A stretch of DNA of 64,000 bases from Spirochaetaceae bacterium (GCA_020632655.1 JACKFD010000006.1:124001-188000); one strand, 5' to 3'; numbered from the stretch's first letter, positions 8,046 through 16,824 are shown. Numbers and translations: made by a program. Notes: generated by a model from the letters alone, not told the origin.

Positions 8046-8879
8046 ATGCGTCAGTCGCCCGTCCATCGTCCCCACGCCGAAGCCCCCGCCCGCCTCACCC
8101 GACGCCCGGACCCGGACGGGCCCGCGCTCGAGGCCGTCGAGCGGTGTCGGATCGAATTCGTCTCCCGCGGCGACTTCGTCCCCGGTCGGCTCGCCCTGCC
8201 CCGCTCGCCGGGCGAAGGCGGCGCCCCCCTGCTGCTCGTGGCGCATGCCCTGTCGGACTCCTGCGCCGGAGTGGACGTCGAGTCGTTGCTGGGCTGGGCC
8301 GCGGAGGGGATCGCCGTGGCGGCGATCGACCTGCCGCTGCACGGCTTGCGAGCGAGTCCGAAGCTCTCGGCGCGCCTGGTCGAGGCCTGGCGCACGCTCG
8401 CCGCGGGCGGGGAGGTCGACGCGGAGCGCTGGGCGCTCGTCGAGGAGTTCGCGCGACAGGTCACGTCGGACTGGATCCGCTGTCTGGATGCGCTCGGCGA
8501 GGAGCCGGGGATCGACGCGAGGCGGGTCGGCTTCCTGGGGCTCGGTCTCGGTGCGATCGTGGGGGCCTGGCTGCTCGCCCACGACGTCCGCATCCGCGCC
8601 GCAGCCTTCGTCTGGACGGGTGCCAACGAGCGCCTGGGTGCACTCGACCCGAGCGCCTGGCTCGCGCGCGAAGGCGACGTCGACAAGCTCTTCGTCCGCG
8701 CGGGCCACGGCGATCTCTTCCCGGCCGAAGACACGCAGCGCGTCGCCGACGGGGCGACGCCGCCGAAGCGACTCGTGCGCTTCGACGACGAGGCGCCGGC
8801 ACCCGGCCGACCGCCCCGACTGCCGGCCCGGGCGGCGACGGAGATCCGGTCGTTCTTCCGCGAGACGCTCGGCGTCTGA
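8046..8879 (+). CDS. Alpha/beta-hydrolase-fold protein without the nucleophile serine
   Basis: Protein of 277 residues with an alpha/beta-hydrolase outline. There is an oxyanion-strand-like LLLVAHALSD, a strand and helix AVAAIDLPLHG, and a nucleophile-elbow position reading VGFLGLGLGAIVG, then VDKLFVRAGHGDLFPAEDTQ supplying an Asp/His-like end. The canonical GxSxG elbow is GLGLG, so the catalytic serine is replaced by glycine; the protein may bind or regulate rather than hydrolyse. The start has no Shine-Dalgarno, but an extended -10 (TGC then TACGGT, 8031-8039) lies 6 nt upstream, implying a leaderless mRNA. It is convergent with the CysZ-like gene. Confidence 0.7.
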   Translation: MRQSPVHRPHAEAPARLTRRPDPDGPALEAVERCRIEFVSRGDFVPGRLALPRSPGEGGAPLLLVAHALSDSCAGVDVESLLGWAAEGIAVAAIDLPLHGLRASPKLSARLVEAWRTLAAGGEVDAERWALVEEFARQVTSDWIRCLDALGEEPGIDARRVGFLGLGLGAIVGAWLLAHDVRIRAAAFVWTGANERLGALDPSAWLAREGDVDKLFVRAGHGDLFPAEDTQRVADGATPPKRLVRFDDEAPAPGRPPRLPARAATEIRSFFRETLGV

Positions 8880-8936
8880 CACCGAGCGCGGCGGCCGCGG
8901 CCGACCGCGACGCCCTCGATGGCCCGCCGCGCCGAG

Positions 8937-9815
8937 CTAGCGCGCCGTCGCTCGGGACGCGTCGGGTGCGGACCCTTGCGAGCCTGCACCCGCGTCGCCC
9001 TCGTCCTCGTCGGGCCCGGCGCGCAGCACGAGCAGCGTGCCCGCCGTGACGAGCACCGGCAGCATCAGCAGGTTCAGTCCGGGCACGAGACAGACGAGGA
9101 AGGCGAGCCCGCCGAAGCCCGACATCGTCGGCAGGTCGCTCGTGACCCAGCGCCGACGACGGGCGAAGGAGACCCCCCGCCGATCCAGCGCGAAGCCCGC
9201 GTAGTCGAGGGGCAGGAAGAGCACGGTCGAGACCACGAGCAAGGGCCCCGTGATCAGGTGCGCGCCCGGCAGCAGGAAGCCCGCCGCCGTCAGCACCAGG
9301 AAGAGACTGCCCAGGAAGGCCACCCGGCCGAGCTCTGCGAGGAAGCTGCGCATCGTCTCACGGAGCATCGACGGCCAGTCCTGCGCCCCCGCCGCCGGGC
9401 GCTCGAGGACGATCTCCTCGACGCGCTGCGAGAGGCGATCGAGGAAGGGCGCCGCCAGCAGATTCGCGAGCAGCAGGGCGACCACGAGCGCAAGTGCGAG
9501 GACGGCGACCACGCCGAGCCAACCCACCAGCCAGAGCAGCAGTCGCCCGGGGCCCACCCACAGCCAGCTCCACCACGCCGACGCCTCGAGCGAAGGCAGC
9601 CAGCCCGCGATCGCCGCGTGGATCTCCGCCACGTGCGACCCGAAGAGCCCGAGCGACGTCCCCACGCAGACGAGGGCGAGTCCGACGGGCACCACGGCCA
9701 GGGGCCAGAGCGAAGCCTGGGCGCGGAGCAGTCCGACCGCGTCGAGCAGGAGCGCCAGCCCGAGTCGGAAGCGATCCACGATGCCACGCCGGATGCGCGC
9801 CTTGGCCGGTTCCAT
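8937..9815 (-). CDS. EI24/CysZ-like integral membrane protein
   Basis: Protein of 292 residues with several long hydrophobic segments: about residues 35-60, 85-120, 165-205 and 230-260. A typical EI24/CysZ pattern is visible, including an ANLLAAPFLDRLSQRVEE stretch and FLPLDYAGFALDRRGVSFAR near residue 205. CysZ proteins carry sulfate, while other EI24 members have unknown substrates, so no sulfate role is claimed here. The C-terminus is short, acidic and low-complexity. The ATG follows GAGGAGG. It lies 86 bp downstream of the phosphomannomutase gene on the same strand and may be co-transcribed with it. Confidence 0.8.
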   Translation of the reverse strand: MEPAKARIRRGIVDRFRLGLALLLDAVGLLRAQASLWPLAVVPVGLALVCVGTSLGLFGSHVAEIHAAIAGWLPSLEASAWWSWLWVGPGRLLLWLVGWLGVVAVLALALVVALLLANLLAAPFLDRLSQRVEEIVLERPAAGAQDWPSMLRETMRSFLAELGRVAFLGSLFLVLTAAGFLLPGAHLITGPLLVVSTVLFLPLDYAGFALDRRGVSFARRRRWVTSDLPTMSGFGGLAFLVCLVPGLNLLMLPVLVTAGTLLVLRAGPDEDEGDAGAGSQGSAPDASRATAR

Positions 9816-9901
9816 CGCCGGGCTGCCTCCTCGTCACCGGACGCCGCACGTCGCTTCGCGCGCCCCACCCCGGCGAGACCGCCGGCGACGGACCGTCCGC
9901 G

Positions 9902-11260
9902 CTAGGCCGCCGGAGCGACCTTCGCGAGGGCGGCGATCCGCGCGAGCATCGCGTCGCGACGCTCGATCATCTCGGGCCCCGTGTCCGCCTCGAGATTGAG
10001 GCGCAGGACCGGCTCCGTGTTCGAAGGACGCAGGTTGAACCACCAGGTCGGATAGCGCACGAGCAGGCCGTCGAGGCGGGAGACCTCGGGCGCGCCCCGA
10101 TGCTCCGCGGCGATCGCGTCGATCACGTGGTGGACGTCCGAGACGCGGCTGTTGATCTCACCGCTCGCGGCATAACATCGGAGCGGTGCGACGAGCTCGT
10201 GGAGCGGACGTCGCTCCGCCCCGAGCACGTCGAGCATTGCCATCAGCGCCGCCGTGCCATCGTCCGCGACGAGATCGTCGCTGAACCGGAAATAGAGATG
10301 GCCGGAGAGCTCGCCGGCGAAGATCGCCCCCTCCTCGCGCATCTGGGCCTTCACGAAGGAGTGACCGACCCGACACATGCCCGCCTCGCCGCCGGCGCGC
10401 TCGATCTCCTCCGCCACCACGCGACTCGAACGCAGGTCGTAGAGCACGCGCGAGCCCGGCGATCGCGCGAGCAGGCGCCGGGCGACGAGCGCCGTCGCGA
10501 GATCCGCCGAGACGGGATCGCCGCGACCATCGACGAAGACCGCGCGATCGCCGTCCCCATCGAAGGCGACGCCCAGATCCGCCCCCTCGCGCCGCACGGC
10601 CGCCGAGAGATCCGCCAGGTTCTCGACCTTCAGCGGATCCGCCTCGTGGTTCGGGAAGCGACCGTCGGGCTCGAAGTAGAGCCTCGTCACGTCGAGCTCG
10701 AGACGGGCGAGCACGGGCTCGAGGCCGACGGCGGCCATGCCGTTGCCGCAGTCGATCGCCAGCTTGAGGCGCGGTCGCTCGACGGCGAGCGCGAGCACGT
10801 GATCGGCGTAGGCCTCGCGCACGTCGTGACTCGATCGGCCGCCACGCCGAGCGGCCGGAGGGCGGTCGGCGCGCTCCGCGGCGAGCGCCTCGATGTCCTT
10901 GAGGCCCGTCGCCTCACCGACGGGAATCGCGTGCTCGCGGCAGATCTTGAAGCCGTTGTACTCGCCCGGGTTGTGCGAGGCCGTCACCATCACGCCGGCT
11001 CGCGCGCCGAGCGACTCGACGCCGAAGTACAGCATCGGCGTCGCGACGAGGCCGAGATCGATCACGTCGCAGCCCTCGTCCCGGATGCCATCGACGAGCG
11101 CCCCCGCGAGCTCGGGCGAGTGCACGCGTGCGTCGCGACCGACCGCGATCGGGGACGCGCCGACGAACACGGCGACCGCGCGGCCGATGGCGTAGGCCTG
11201 CCGCGCGTCCAGCTCGTCGGGCACGACGCCCCGGATGTCGTAGGCCTTGAAGATCGGCAT
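9902..11260 (-). CDS. Phosphomannomutase/phosphoglucomutase
   Basis: Alpha-D-phosphohexomutase of 452 residues that interconverts hexose 1- and 6-phosphates for envelope sugar synthesis. The phosphoserine loop TASHNP has catalytic Ser95. The metal-binding loop FDGDGDRA starts at residue 233, the sugar-binding loop GELSGHLYFR is near residue 330, and the C-terminal phosphate-binding loop RPSNTEPVLRL is present. Length fits the AlgC/ManB group. The ATG lacks a Shine-Dalgarno; instead TAAGCT ends 7 nt before it, which fits a leaderless transcript. It is divergent from tatA. Confidence 0.93.
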   Translation of the reverse strand: MPIFKAYDIRGVVPDELDARQAYAIGRAVAVFVGASPIAVGRDARVHSPELAGALVDGIRDEGCDVIDLGLVATPMLYFGVESLGARAGVMVTASHNPGEYNGFKICREHAIPVGEATGLKDIEALAAERADRPPAARRGGRSSHDVREAYADHVLALAVERPRLKLAIDCGNGMAAVGLEPVLARLELDVTRLYFEPDGRFPNHEADPLKVENLADLSAAVRREGADLGVAFDGDGDRAVFVDGRGDPVSADLATALVARRLLARSPGSRVLYDLRSSRVVAEEIERAGGEAGMCRVGHSFVKAQMREEGAIFAGELSGHLYFRFSDDLVADDGTAALMAMLDVLGAERRPLHELVAPLRCYAASGEINSRVSDVHHVIDAIAAEHRGAPEVSRLDGLLVRYPTWWFNLRPSNTEPVLRLNLEADTGPEMIERRDAMLARIAALAKVAPAA

Positions 11261-11482
11261 GGGGTGCGAGCTTAGCCCTCGGTCGCTCGGGTGGAATCAT
11301 TCACGATGCGCGCGAAGGGCATCGAAGCGTTGCGCTGATCCGATCGCCGCGTCGACGGCGCGAGGCGGCCGCAGCCGATCCAGAGTCGACTCCGAGCACG
11401 TGAGGCGACGTGCTTGACCCTGCGCCGGCAGGCGGGCACCATCCGGCCCGATCGCGCCACGCTGGCGCGCGCGGAGGCCGCG

Positions 11483-11698
11483 ATGTTCGGAATGGGTCCG
11501 CTCGAGCTCACGATCATCCTCGTCATCGTCGTCGTGCTCTTCGGAGCCCGTCGCCTGCCGGAGATCGGCGCGGGCTTCGGGAAGGCCATCAAGAACTTCA
11601 AGAGCGGAATCTCGGGCGACGACGAGATCGACGTCACGCCCGAAAAGGACAAGGTCGATCAGGGCCGCGGGCCGGGCTCGGGCGCCGCCGGCAGCTGA
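11483..11698 (+). CDS. tatA: Sec-independent translocase subunit TatA
   Basis: Small protein of 71 residues. A short N-terminal transmembrane helix (LELTIILVIVVVLFG) is followed by the TatA hinge ARRLPEIGAGFGKAIKNFK and a charged tail. It forms the pore-like part of the twin-arginine export system. The ATG at 11483 was chosen because GGAGG lies 5 nt upstream and translation opens directly into the membrane helix. No tatB or tatC lies nearby. Its 3' end overlaps the convergent zinc-ribbon gene by 40 bp. Confidence 0.92.
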   Translation: MFGMGPLELTIILVIVVVLFGARRLPEIGAGFGKAIKNFKSGISGDDEIDVTPEKDKVDQGRGPGSGAAGS

Positions 11699-13131
11699 GC
11701 CGCGACCGGCTCACCCACCTCGAGCAGGATTCGCCGGGCCGCGTCGGGCAGGGACGATGCCGGCAGGAAGGCCTGGAACGAGCGGGCCTCGCCCGGCGCG
11801 AGGGGCCGCGCGGCGAAGCGGGCGATCGCCGCGAGCCGCTCCGTCTCGAGGGCCTCGGGCGTGGACTCGCGCAGCGTGCGCTCCGGGAGCACCTGGCCGG
11901 CGGCGAGGGGCTGTGCGGTGAGCCGCTGACCGCGGGCGTCGAGCAGGGCGAGCTGGACGGGACCGGGCCGAAGCGGCGTCGATCCGCCGTTGCGCACGCG
12001 TCCTTCCACGAGCAGCAGCGGTCCGGATCGGCTGGTCTCGACCCACACCGCCGCGCCGGTCTCGGCTTCGAAACGACCCGACGTGACGGATTGCGGCGAC
12101 TCGGCCCAGCGCGTCCACTCCGGTCGCAGACCGAACCAGAGCACGATGGCGATCGCCGTCAGGGTCACGCTCCAACCGACGAGGGCGCCGACCACGGAGA
12201 CGCCGCGTCGAAGCATCGACGGTCGCGCATCCACGTCGTCGTAGACGATCGGCGACGGGTCCTCGGCCCGCATCGATTCAGCGAGGGAAGGCTTCGCCGC
12301 GACGGGCGCAGGCCGGCCCGGCCCCGGCCCGAAGAGCGACGGACGCGGGCCCGGATCCTCCTGCCCACCGAGCAGATCCCAGCTCTCCGGATCCCCGAGA
12401 TCGTCCGTGGTCGCCGAGTCGGTCGCCGCCGCACGCACGTCGAGCGTGGCCGACGTGGCCCGCTTCGCGGCAGCCGCCTCGCCCCCCTCCGTTCCGAGGT
12501 CCTCGTCGATCAGCGAGGAGAAATCGTCGACCGTCCCGAAGCTCGACTCGTCTCGAGCGGGCTCGGGCGAAGCATCCGACTCGAGCGAGAGTCCGGACTC
12601 GACACCGGCGTCGGCCGCCGCCAGCCGATCGATCTCCGACCCGTCCGTGGCAGCCTCCGTGGGACCGGCCGACGGCGCGGCCACCCCGCGACCGAAATCC
12701 TTCTCGAAGTCGTCCACGACGCCGAAGGCGCTCTCCTCGGCGGCCTCCGCGACGGCATCCGGGGCGTCGGCGATGGCCTGCTCGAGCTCGTCGTCGAGGT
12801 CGTCCCCCTCGACGCGAACCTCCTCGGAGAACTGCCAATCCTCCTCCTCCGGCTCGGCTGCCGTCGCGAGCCCCGCAGCGGGCGCGGCGGCCCCCGCCCC
12901 GGCGCTCGCGGCGCTCGACGCCAGGTCGGTCGCGGCGCGGGGCACACCCGGCGCCGCATCGGCCGCGGCCTGCTCGGCGATGTCGTGCAGCGCGCGGGAC
13001 TCGCCCGCCGAGGGGTGGGGCAGGAAGAAGGCGTGCTTGCAGCGCGAGCATCGCACCCGCGCGCCCGAGGTCGGGATCCGCGCCTCGTCGAGCTGAAAGC
13101 TGGTCGAGCACTCTTCGCAGGTGACGATCAA
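11659..13131 (-). CDS. MJ0042-type zinc-ribbon membrane protein with DUF3426-like C-terminus
   Basis: About 490 residues. An N-terminal zinc ribbon (TCEECSTSFQLDEARI and VRCSRCKHAFFLP) has two CxxC pairs. A long acidic, serine/alanine-rich, presumably disordered region follows to about residue 320. One transmembrane helix (VVGALVGWSVTLTAIAIVLW) precedes an outer domain with a VEGRVRNGGSTPLRPGPVQL strand pattern typical of DUF3426 partners. Function unknown in the family; regulation of envelope processes is often guessed. The start is a TTG preceded by GGGGAAG. The much longer open frame upstream is an antisense shadow of the ArsA-like genes and lacks domains. Confidence 0.8.
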   Translation of the reverse strand: MIVTCEECSTSFQLDEARIPTSGARVRCSRCKHAFFLPHPSAGESRALHDIAEQAAADAAPGVPRAATDLASSAASAGAGAAAPAAGLATAAEPEEEDWQFSEEVRVEGDDLDDELEQAIADAPDAVAEAAEESAFGVVDDFEKDFGRGVAAPSAGPTEAATDGSEIDRLAAADAGVESGLSLESDASPEPARDESSFGTVDDFSSLIDEDLGTEGGEAAAAKRATSATLDVRAAATDSATTDDLGDPESWDLLGGQEDPGPRPSLFGPGPGRPAPVAAKPSLAESMRAEDPSPIVYDDVDARPSMLRRGVSVVGALVGWSVTLTAIAIVLWFGLRPEWTRWAESPQSVTSGRFEAETGAAVWVETSRSGPLLLVEGRVRNGGSTPLRPGPVQLALLDARGQRLTAQPLAAGQVLPERTLRESTPEALETERLAAIARFAARPLAPGEARSFQAFLPASSLPDAARRILLEVGEPVAAQLPAAPEPGPRP

Positions 13132-13307
13132 GTCGGCTTCCCCGGACGCCGCGCATCCGATCGCGCGGACGCTTGCGGCCGGCGCGGAACGAGCGGACGA
13201 AAAACGCTTCGGTCCCCGGGTCTTTCGGACGCTTCCGCACAGGGCTTGAGGACCGCGCCGAGCTCGACCCGGTCGGCGCGAGCGCCTCGGCCACGGCGAT
13301 CGGGAGC

Positions 13308-13378
13308 TAGACTCTGGCGGCATGCCGAAGGGATTCCCCCATGACGAGCCCCGCCTGGCGGGGCGGCTCCCTCGATGA
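13308..13378 (+). promoter_or_regulatory. -10 box and 18-residue upstream ORF before the ArsA-like pair
   Basis: TAGACT at 13308-13313 is a -10-like hexamer. An ATG at 13322 opens an 18-codon ORF whose TGA (13376-13378) overlaps the ATG of the next gene as ATGA. No Shine-Dalgarno precedes 13322, so it may be a leaderless leader peptide coupled to the ATPase gene. Confidence 0.35.
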
Positions 13379-14406
13379 CGTCCCCTCTGCGCGACCTGCT
13401 CGACCATCGGCTGATCGTCGTCACGGGCAAGGGCGGCACGGGCAAGACCGCCGTGTCCTGCCTCCTCGCGGAGGCGGCCCGACGCGCCGGCAAGCGCGTC
13501 CTGATCGCGGAGACCTCCGCGACGGAATCGATCGTCACGCGTTTCGAGTCGGCGCCGAAGCCGGTGGGCTATGCGGGACGGGAGCTGCGGCCGGGACTCT
13601 TCGCGGTCCACGTCGACCCGCACGAGGCGCTCGCCGACTACGTGCGACTCCAGACGGGACTCGGCGTCGTGACCGATCGCATCCTGCACAGCGAGACCTT
13701 CCAACAGCTGCTCGAGGCGGCGCCGGGCTGGCGGGAGCTGATCGTGCTCGGGAAGGTGTGGCACCTCGAGCAGAAGCAGGACGCGCGCGGCCGCCCGCTC
13801 TACGACCTGATCGTCGTCGATGCGCCCGCGACGGGACACGGACTGACCTTTCTGGACGTGCCGCGCGTCGTCCAGCAGGCCGTGCGCGCAGGACCGCTCG
13901 CCCGGCATGCGAGCTGGGTCGAGGCGATGGTCCATGACCGGGAGCGCACGTTGCTCCTGCCGGTCACCCTGCCCGAGGAGCTGCCCGTCCTCGAGACGTG
14001 CGAGCTGATCGCACGCGCGCGCGGCGAGGTCGACATCGCGGTCGATCGCGTGGTCGTCAATCGCATGCCATCGCGCCTGGCGAGCCGGGCGCTCGCCTGC
14101 CTCGACCGGTTGCCGCCCTCGCTTTCGCCCGAGAGCCTGCCGCCGGTGCCGGCGATGCGGGCGATGCTCGAGCACGAATCCCGCCGCGAGGCGATCGCCG
14201 TGGCGTGGCGGAGGAGCGTGTCGGCGCGCTGCGGACTCCCCGTGGTCGATCTGCCGAGCCTGCCGCGCGGGTTCGAGCCCGACGGTGACTGGGCCGCCTT
14301 CGCCGACGTGATCCTGCGCCCGGCGGTCTGGCCCGGAGAGCCCGGCGCCGCGGCCGCGACGGCGACCCCGGGCGGGGCCGACGCATCCGGGGTCGACGCG
14401 GCATGA
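13375..14406 (+). CDS. ArsA-family ATPase, first of a pair
   Basis: Protein of 343 residues of the ArsA/GET3 class. The deviant Walker A GKGGTGKTA is near residue 18 with its signature lysine. A YDLIVVDAPATGHGLTFLDV segment provides Walker B and switch II, with typical VVNRMPS and AETSA elements. ArsA homologues move metalloids or, as GET3, tail-anchored proteins; two-gene bacterial versions have no established substrate, and no ArsB or ArsR is nearby. The stop overlaps the next gene's start as ATGA, so the two products are probably made together as a heterodimer. The C-terminus is an alanine-rich tail. Confidence 0.85.
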   Translation: MTSPLRDLLDHRLIVVTGKGGTGKTAVSCLLAEAARRAGKRVLIAETSATESIVTRFESAPKPVGYAGRELRPGLFAVHVDPHEALADYVRLQTGLGVVTDRILHSETFQQLLEAAPGWRELIVLGKVWHLEQKQDARGRPLYDLIVVDAPATGHGLTFLDVPRVVQQAVRAGPLARHASWVEAMVHDRERTLLLPVTLPEELPVLETCELIARARGEVDIAVDRVVVNRMPSRLASRALACLDRLPPSLSPESLPPVPAMRAMLEHESRREAIAVAWRRSVSARCGLPVVDLPSLPRGFEPDGDWAAFADVILRPAVWPGEPGAAAATATPGGADASGVDAA

Positions 14407-15656
14407 AGACCCGGGATCTCGCGCAGGCACTCGACCGATCGCGCGTGATCGTCTGCGCCGGCACGGGCGGCGTGGGCAAGACGACGATCGCCGCGGCACT
14501 CGCGATCCAGGCCGCCCGACGCGGTCGCCGCACGCTCGTGTTGACGATCGACCCGGCCCGGCGCCTGGCGGACGCGCTCGGCCTGCCGTCCGTCGAGGCG
14601 TCCCCGGACGGGACGGCGCACTCCGAGCTCATACCGACGCCGATCGAACGCGCGCGTTATGCGGGGGCTGCCGATTCCGGGCAGGGGGCCCTGGAAGTCC
14701 TGATGCTCTCGCCGAAGCCGACCTTCGATCGCCTCGTGACGAGTCTGACGCCCGACGCCGACGCGCGCGAACGCATCCTGCAGAACCGCATCTACCGGCA
14801 TCTCTCGGAGGCGCTGGCGGGGAGCGCGGAGTACGCCGCGATGGACCAGGTGCACGAGCTGCTCGCGTCGGGGCGCTACGACCTGATCGTGGTCGACACG
14901 CCGCCCGCCGAGCATGCGCTCGACTTCCTGCGCGCGCCCCGGCGCCTGCGCGAATTCCTCGAGAGCCGTTTCGTGCACGCCCTCGTCCGACCGGCGATGA
15001 CCGCGAGCCGTTTCGGTGCCCGCTTCTTCGCGCGCGGCCTGCATCGCATGATGTCGCTGCTCGAGCGCATCGCCGGCGTCGGCTTCCTCGACGACCTCTC
15101 GGAGTTCCTGAGCGCGATCGACGGGCTCTCGACCGGCTGGCAGGAGCGCGCGCGCCGGGTCGAGGAGGTGCTGCTCGGGAGCCAGACGGGCTTCGTGCTG
15201 ATCTCGGGCGCCCAGGGCGACGTGCGCGGTGGAACGCTCGAGTTCCTGGCCGAGCTCGACCGCTTCCACGCCCGCCTGGTGGCGCTGGTCGTGAACCGCG
15301 TGCGTCCCTGGCCGCTCGACGAGGCCGCCTCCACGAGCCTCGTCGCCTGGCAGGGATCCGCCGGGATCCGCGACGAGGATCGTATCGCCGACATCCTCGA
15401 CGGCGAAGCCGGGGACGATGCGGCGGGCGAGGCGGCCGGACTGCGGCAGGCGCTCTGCGAGTGTGCCGCGGTGCGGCTCTCAGCCGAGCGGAAGCTCGCG
15501 TCGCTCGACCGTCACGCCGAGCGACACCGGGTGCGCTGCCTGGCCGTCGAGGAGCTCCCGGGCGACGTCGACCGGATGGAGGGGCTGATCGAGATCGGCC
15601 GCATGCTGCTCGCGACCGTCGATGCGCGCACCGGGCGGCCGGAGGCCCCGGCATGA
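14403..15656 (+). CDS. ArsA-family ATPase, second of a pair
   Basis: Protein of 417 residues, homologous to its upstream neighbour. Walker A reads AGTGGVGKTT, so the signature lysine of the deviant P-loop is threonine here, while the second lysine is kept. LTIDPARRLADALG is the ArsA A-loop. YDLIVVDTPPAEHALDFLRA gives Walker B and switch II. A long helical section with RRVEEVLLGSQTGFVLISGA follows. I infer an asymmetric heterodimer with the first ATPase. Start and stop codons overlap both neighbours by 4 nt, so this is the middle of a three-gene, tightly coupled operon. Confidence 0.87.
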   Translation: MKTRDLAQALDRSRVIVCAGTGGVGKTTIAAALAIQAARRGRRTLVLTIDPARRLADALGLPSVEASPDGTAHSELIPTPIERARYAGAADSGQGALEVLMLSPKPTFDRLVTSLTPDADARERILQNRIYRHLSEALAGSAEYAAMDQVHELLASGRYDLIVVDTPPAEHALDFLRAPRRLREFLESRFVHALVRPAMTASRFGARFFARGLHRMMSLLERIAGVGFLDDLSEFLSAIDGLSTGWQERARRVEEVLLGSQTGFVLISGAQGDVRGGTLEFLAELDRFHARLVALVVNRVRPWPLDEAASTSLVAWQGSAGIRDEDRIADILDGEAGDDAAGEAAGLRQALCECAAVRLSAERKLASLDRHAERHRVRCLAVEELPGDVDRMEGLIEIGRMLLATVDARTGRPEAPA

Positions 15657-16114
15657 CCGACGAGGAAGAGGCCCTCGCCCGCGCCGGTCGGCACCTGCGC
15701 CAGTCGATCCTCGAAGCAGTCGAGGGACTCCACGCCCTCGCGGAGGCCGCGACGCACGCTTCGGACGCGACGCCGGCGGCGACCCTGGCCAGCGACCTGC
15801 TCGGCCGTCTCGAGGCGCTGCTCCTCGCGATCCGGAGCGAGCGGACGAAGACCGCGTCCCGGGACCTCGCCGATCCCATCCTCCATGCCCTCGACGACGA
15901 GATCGCGCGTTGGGAGCGTCGGTCGCACGAGGACCCGGACGCCCGCGCCGTCCTCCGCACGCTCCTGTGGATGCGGGAGACGCTCTGGGAGCTCGGGCTC
16001 CGGGGCGCACCCGCTGCGCCCCGTCCCGAGCCGGCCGACCAGCGGGCGGCCGGACGTGCCGCACCGCGCGCCCGCACGCGCCCACGCGTGCAACGTTTCG
16101 ACGTCGAGCATTGA
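15653..16114 (+). CDS. Conserved hypothetical, helical
   Basis: Protein of 153 residues that I do not recognise. It is strongly helical and charged (ALARAGRHLRQSILEAVEGL, then LASDLLGRLEALLLAIRSER), with an arginine/proline-rich, probably disordered C-terminal 35 residues. There is no signal peptide or membrane segment. It is third in the ArsA-like operon through an ATGA overlap, and is followed after 28 bp by the PhaR-like gene, which has its own promoter. A role as an accessory subunit of the ATPase pair is only a guess from position. Confidence 0.65.
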   Translation: MTDEEEALARAGRHLRQSILEAVEGLHALAEAATHASDATPAATLASDLLGRLEALLLAIRSERTKTASRDLADPILHALDDEIARWERRSHEDPDARAVLRTLLWMRETLWELGLRGAPAAPRPEPADQRAAGRAAPRARTRPRVQRFDVEH

Positions 16115-16127
16115 GCGATCGTCCGGC

Positions 16128-16136
16128 TGCTAGCAT
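16128..16136 (+). promoter_or_regulatory. Extended -10 of a leaderless PhaR-like gene
   Basis: TG at 16128-16129, one base, then TAGCAT at 16131-16136 form an extended -10. The predicted start point coincides with the ATG at 16143. No Shine-Dalgarno exists, which supports leaderless initiation. Confidence 0.5.
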
Positions 16137-16142
16137 CCGGGC

Positions 16143-16730
16143 ATGGCGATCCTGATCAAGCGCTACGCGAACCGCAAGCTCTACAACACGGAGACGAGCC
16201 GCTACATCACGCTCAAGGGCATCGCGCAGCTGCTCGACGAGGGCGAGGAGGTCCGCGTCGTCGACAACGAGAGCGGCGAAGACATCACGCAGGTGGCGCT
16301 CTCCCAGATCCTCGTCGACAGCAAGCGCGCGAAGGAGGACCCCTCCGCCACGCTGCTCTCCCAGATCCTGACCCGGGGCAGCGACGCGCTCTACGGCGCG
16401 CTGCGCAAGAGCGTCGACGATGCGACGGAGAACCTCGGCGAGTTCCAGGATCGCTTCCGGCACTTCGTGAATCAGGCCGAGTCCCGAACGACGGGCACCC
16501 GCGGCTTCGGCCTGCGCGAACGACGGGAGCCCGAGGGCGACGAGGTCGGGGACGCGCGGACCGATCGACCGGGGGCCGACTCCGTGGCCGCCCTCCGTGA
16601 CGCGATCGAAGAGGTGCTCGACGAGTACGACCTGCCGACCCGTCGCGAGATCGATCGACTCAACCGCAACCTCGAACGCGTGGCGGAGGGGATCGAACGG
16701 CTCGAGAAGCGGTCGACCCGGATCGACTGA
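16143..16730 (+). CDS. PHB/PHA-accumulation regulator DNA-binding protein (PhaR-like)
   Basis: Protein of 195 residues. The N-terminal 60 residues match the PHB_acc_N DNA-binding domain: LIKRYANRKLYNTETSRYIT, then LKGIAQLLDEGEEVRVVDNE. A helical section follows with SQILTRGSDALYGALRKSVD, like the PHB_acc repeats, then a variable linker and a C-terminal coiled coil (IDRLNRNLERVAEGIERLEK). In polyester-storing bacteria PhaR represses phasin genes and binds the polymer. No phaC is in this window, and related regulators also occur without polyester genes. The start is fixed by the extended -10 six bases upstream. Confidence 0.85.
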   Translation: MAILIKRYANRKLYNTETSRYITLKGIAQLLDEGEEVRVVDNESGEDITQVALSQILVDSKRAKEDPSATLLSQILTRGSDALYGALRKSVDDATENLGEFQDRFRHFVNQAESRTTGTRGFGLRERREPEGDEVGDARTDRPGADSVAALRDAIEEVLDEYDLPTRREIDRLNRNLERVAEGIERLEKRSTRID

Positions 16731-16824
16731 CGAATCCGGAGTACCGCCGGAGCGGGTCGAAGTCCCTTCGACGCAGACTTCCGACGCCGACTTCGAAGCA
16801 CGACCGGACGGAGGACGCTGCACC

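Noticed and set aside
13132..14499. Minus-strand extension of the zinc-ribbon gene
   Set aside because: It is antisense to the ArsA-like genes and lacks domains; the TTG at 13131 directly opens the zinc ribbon behind a good ribosome-binding site.
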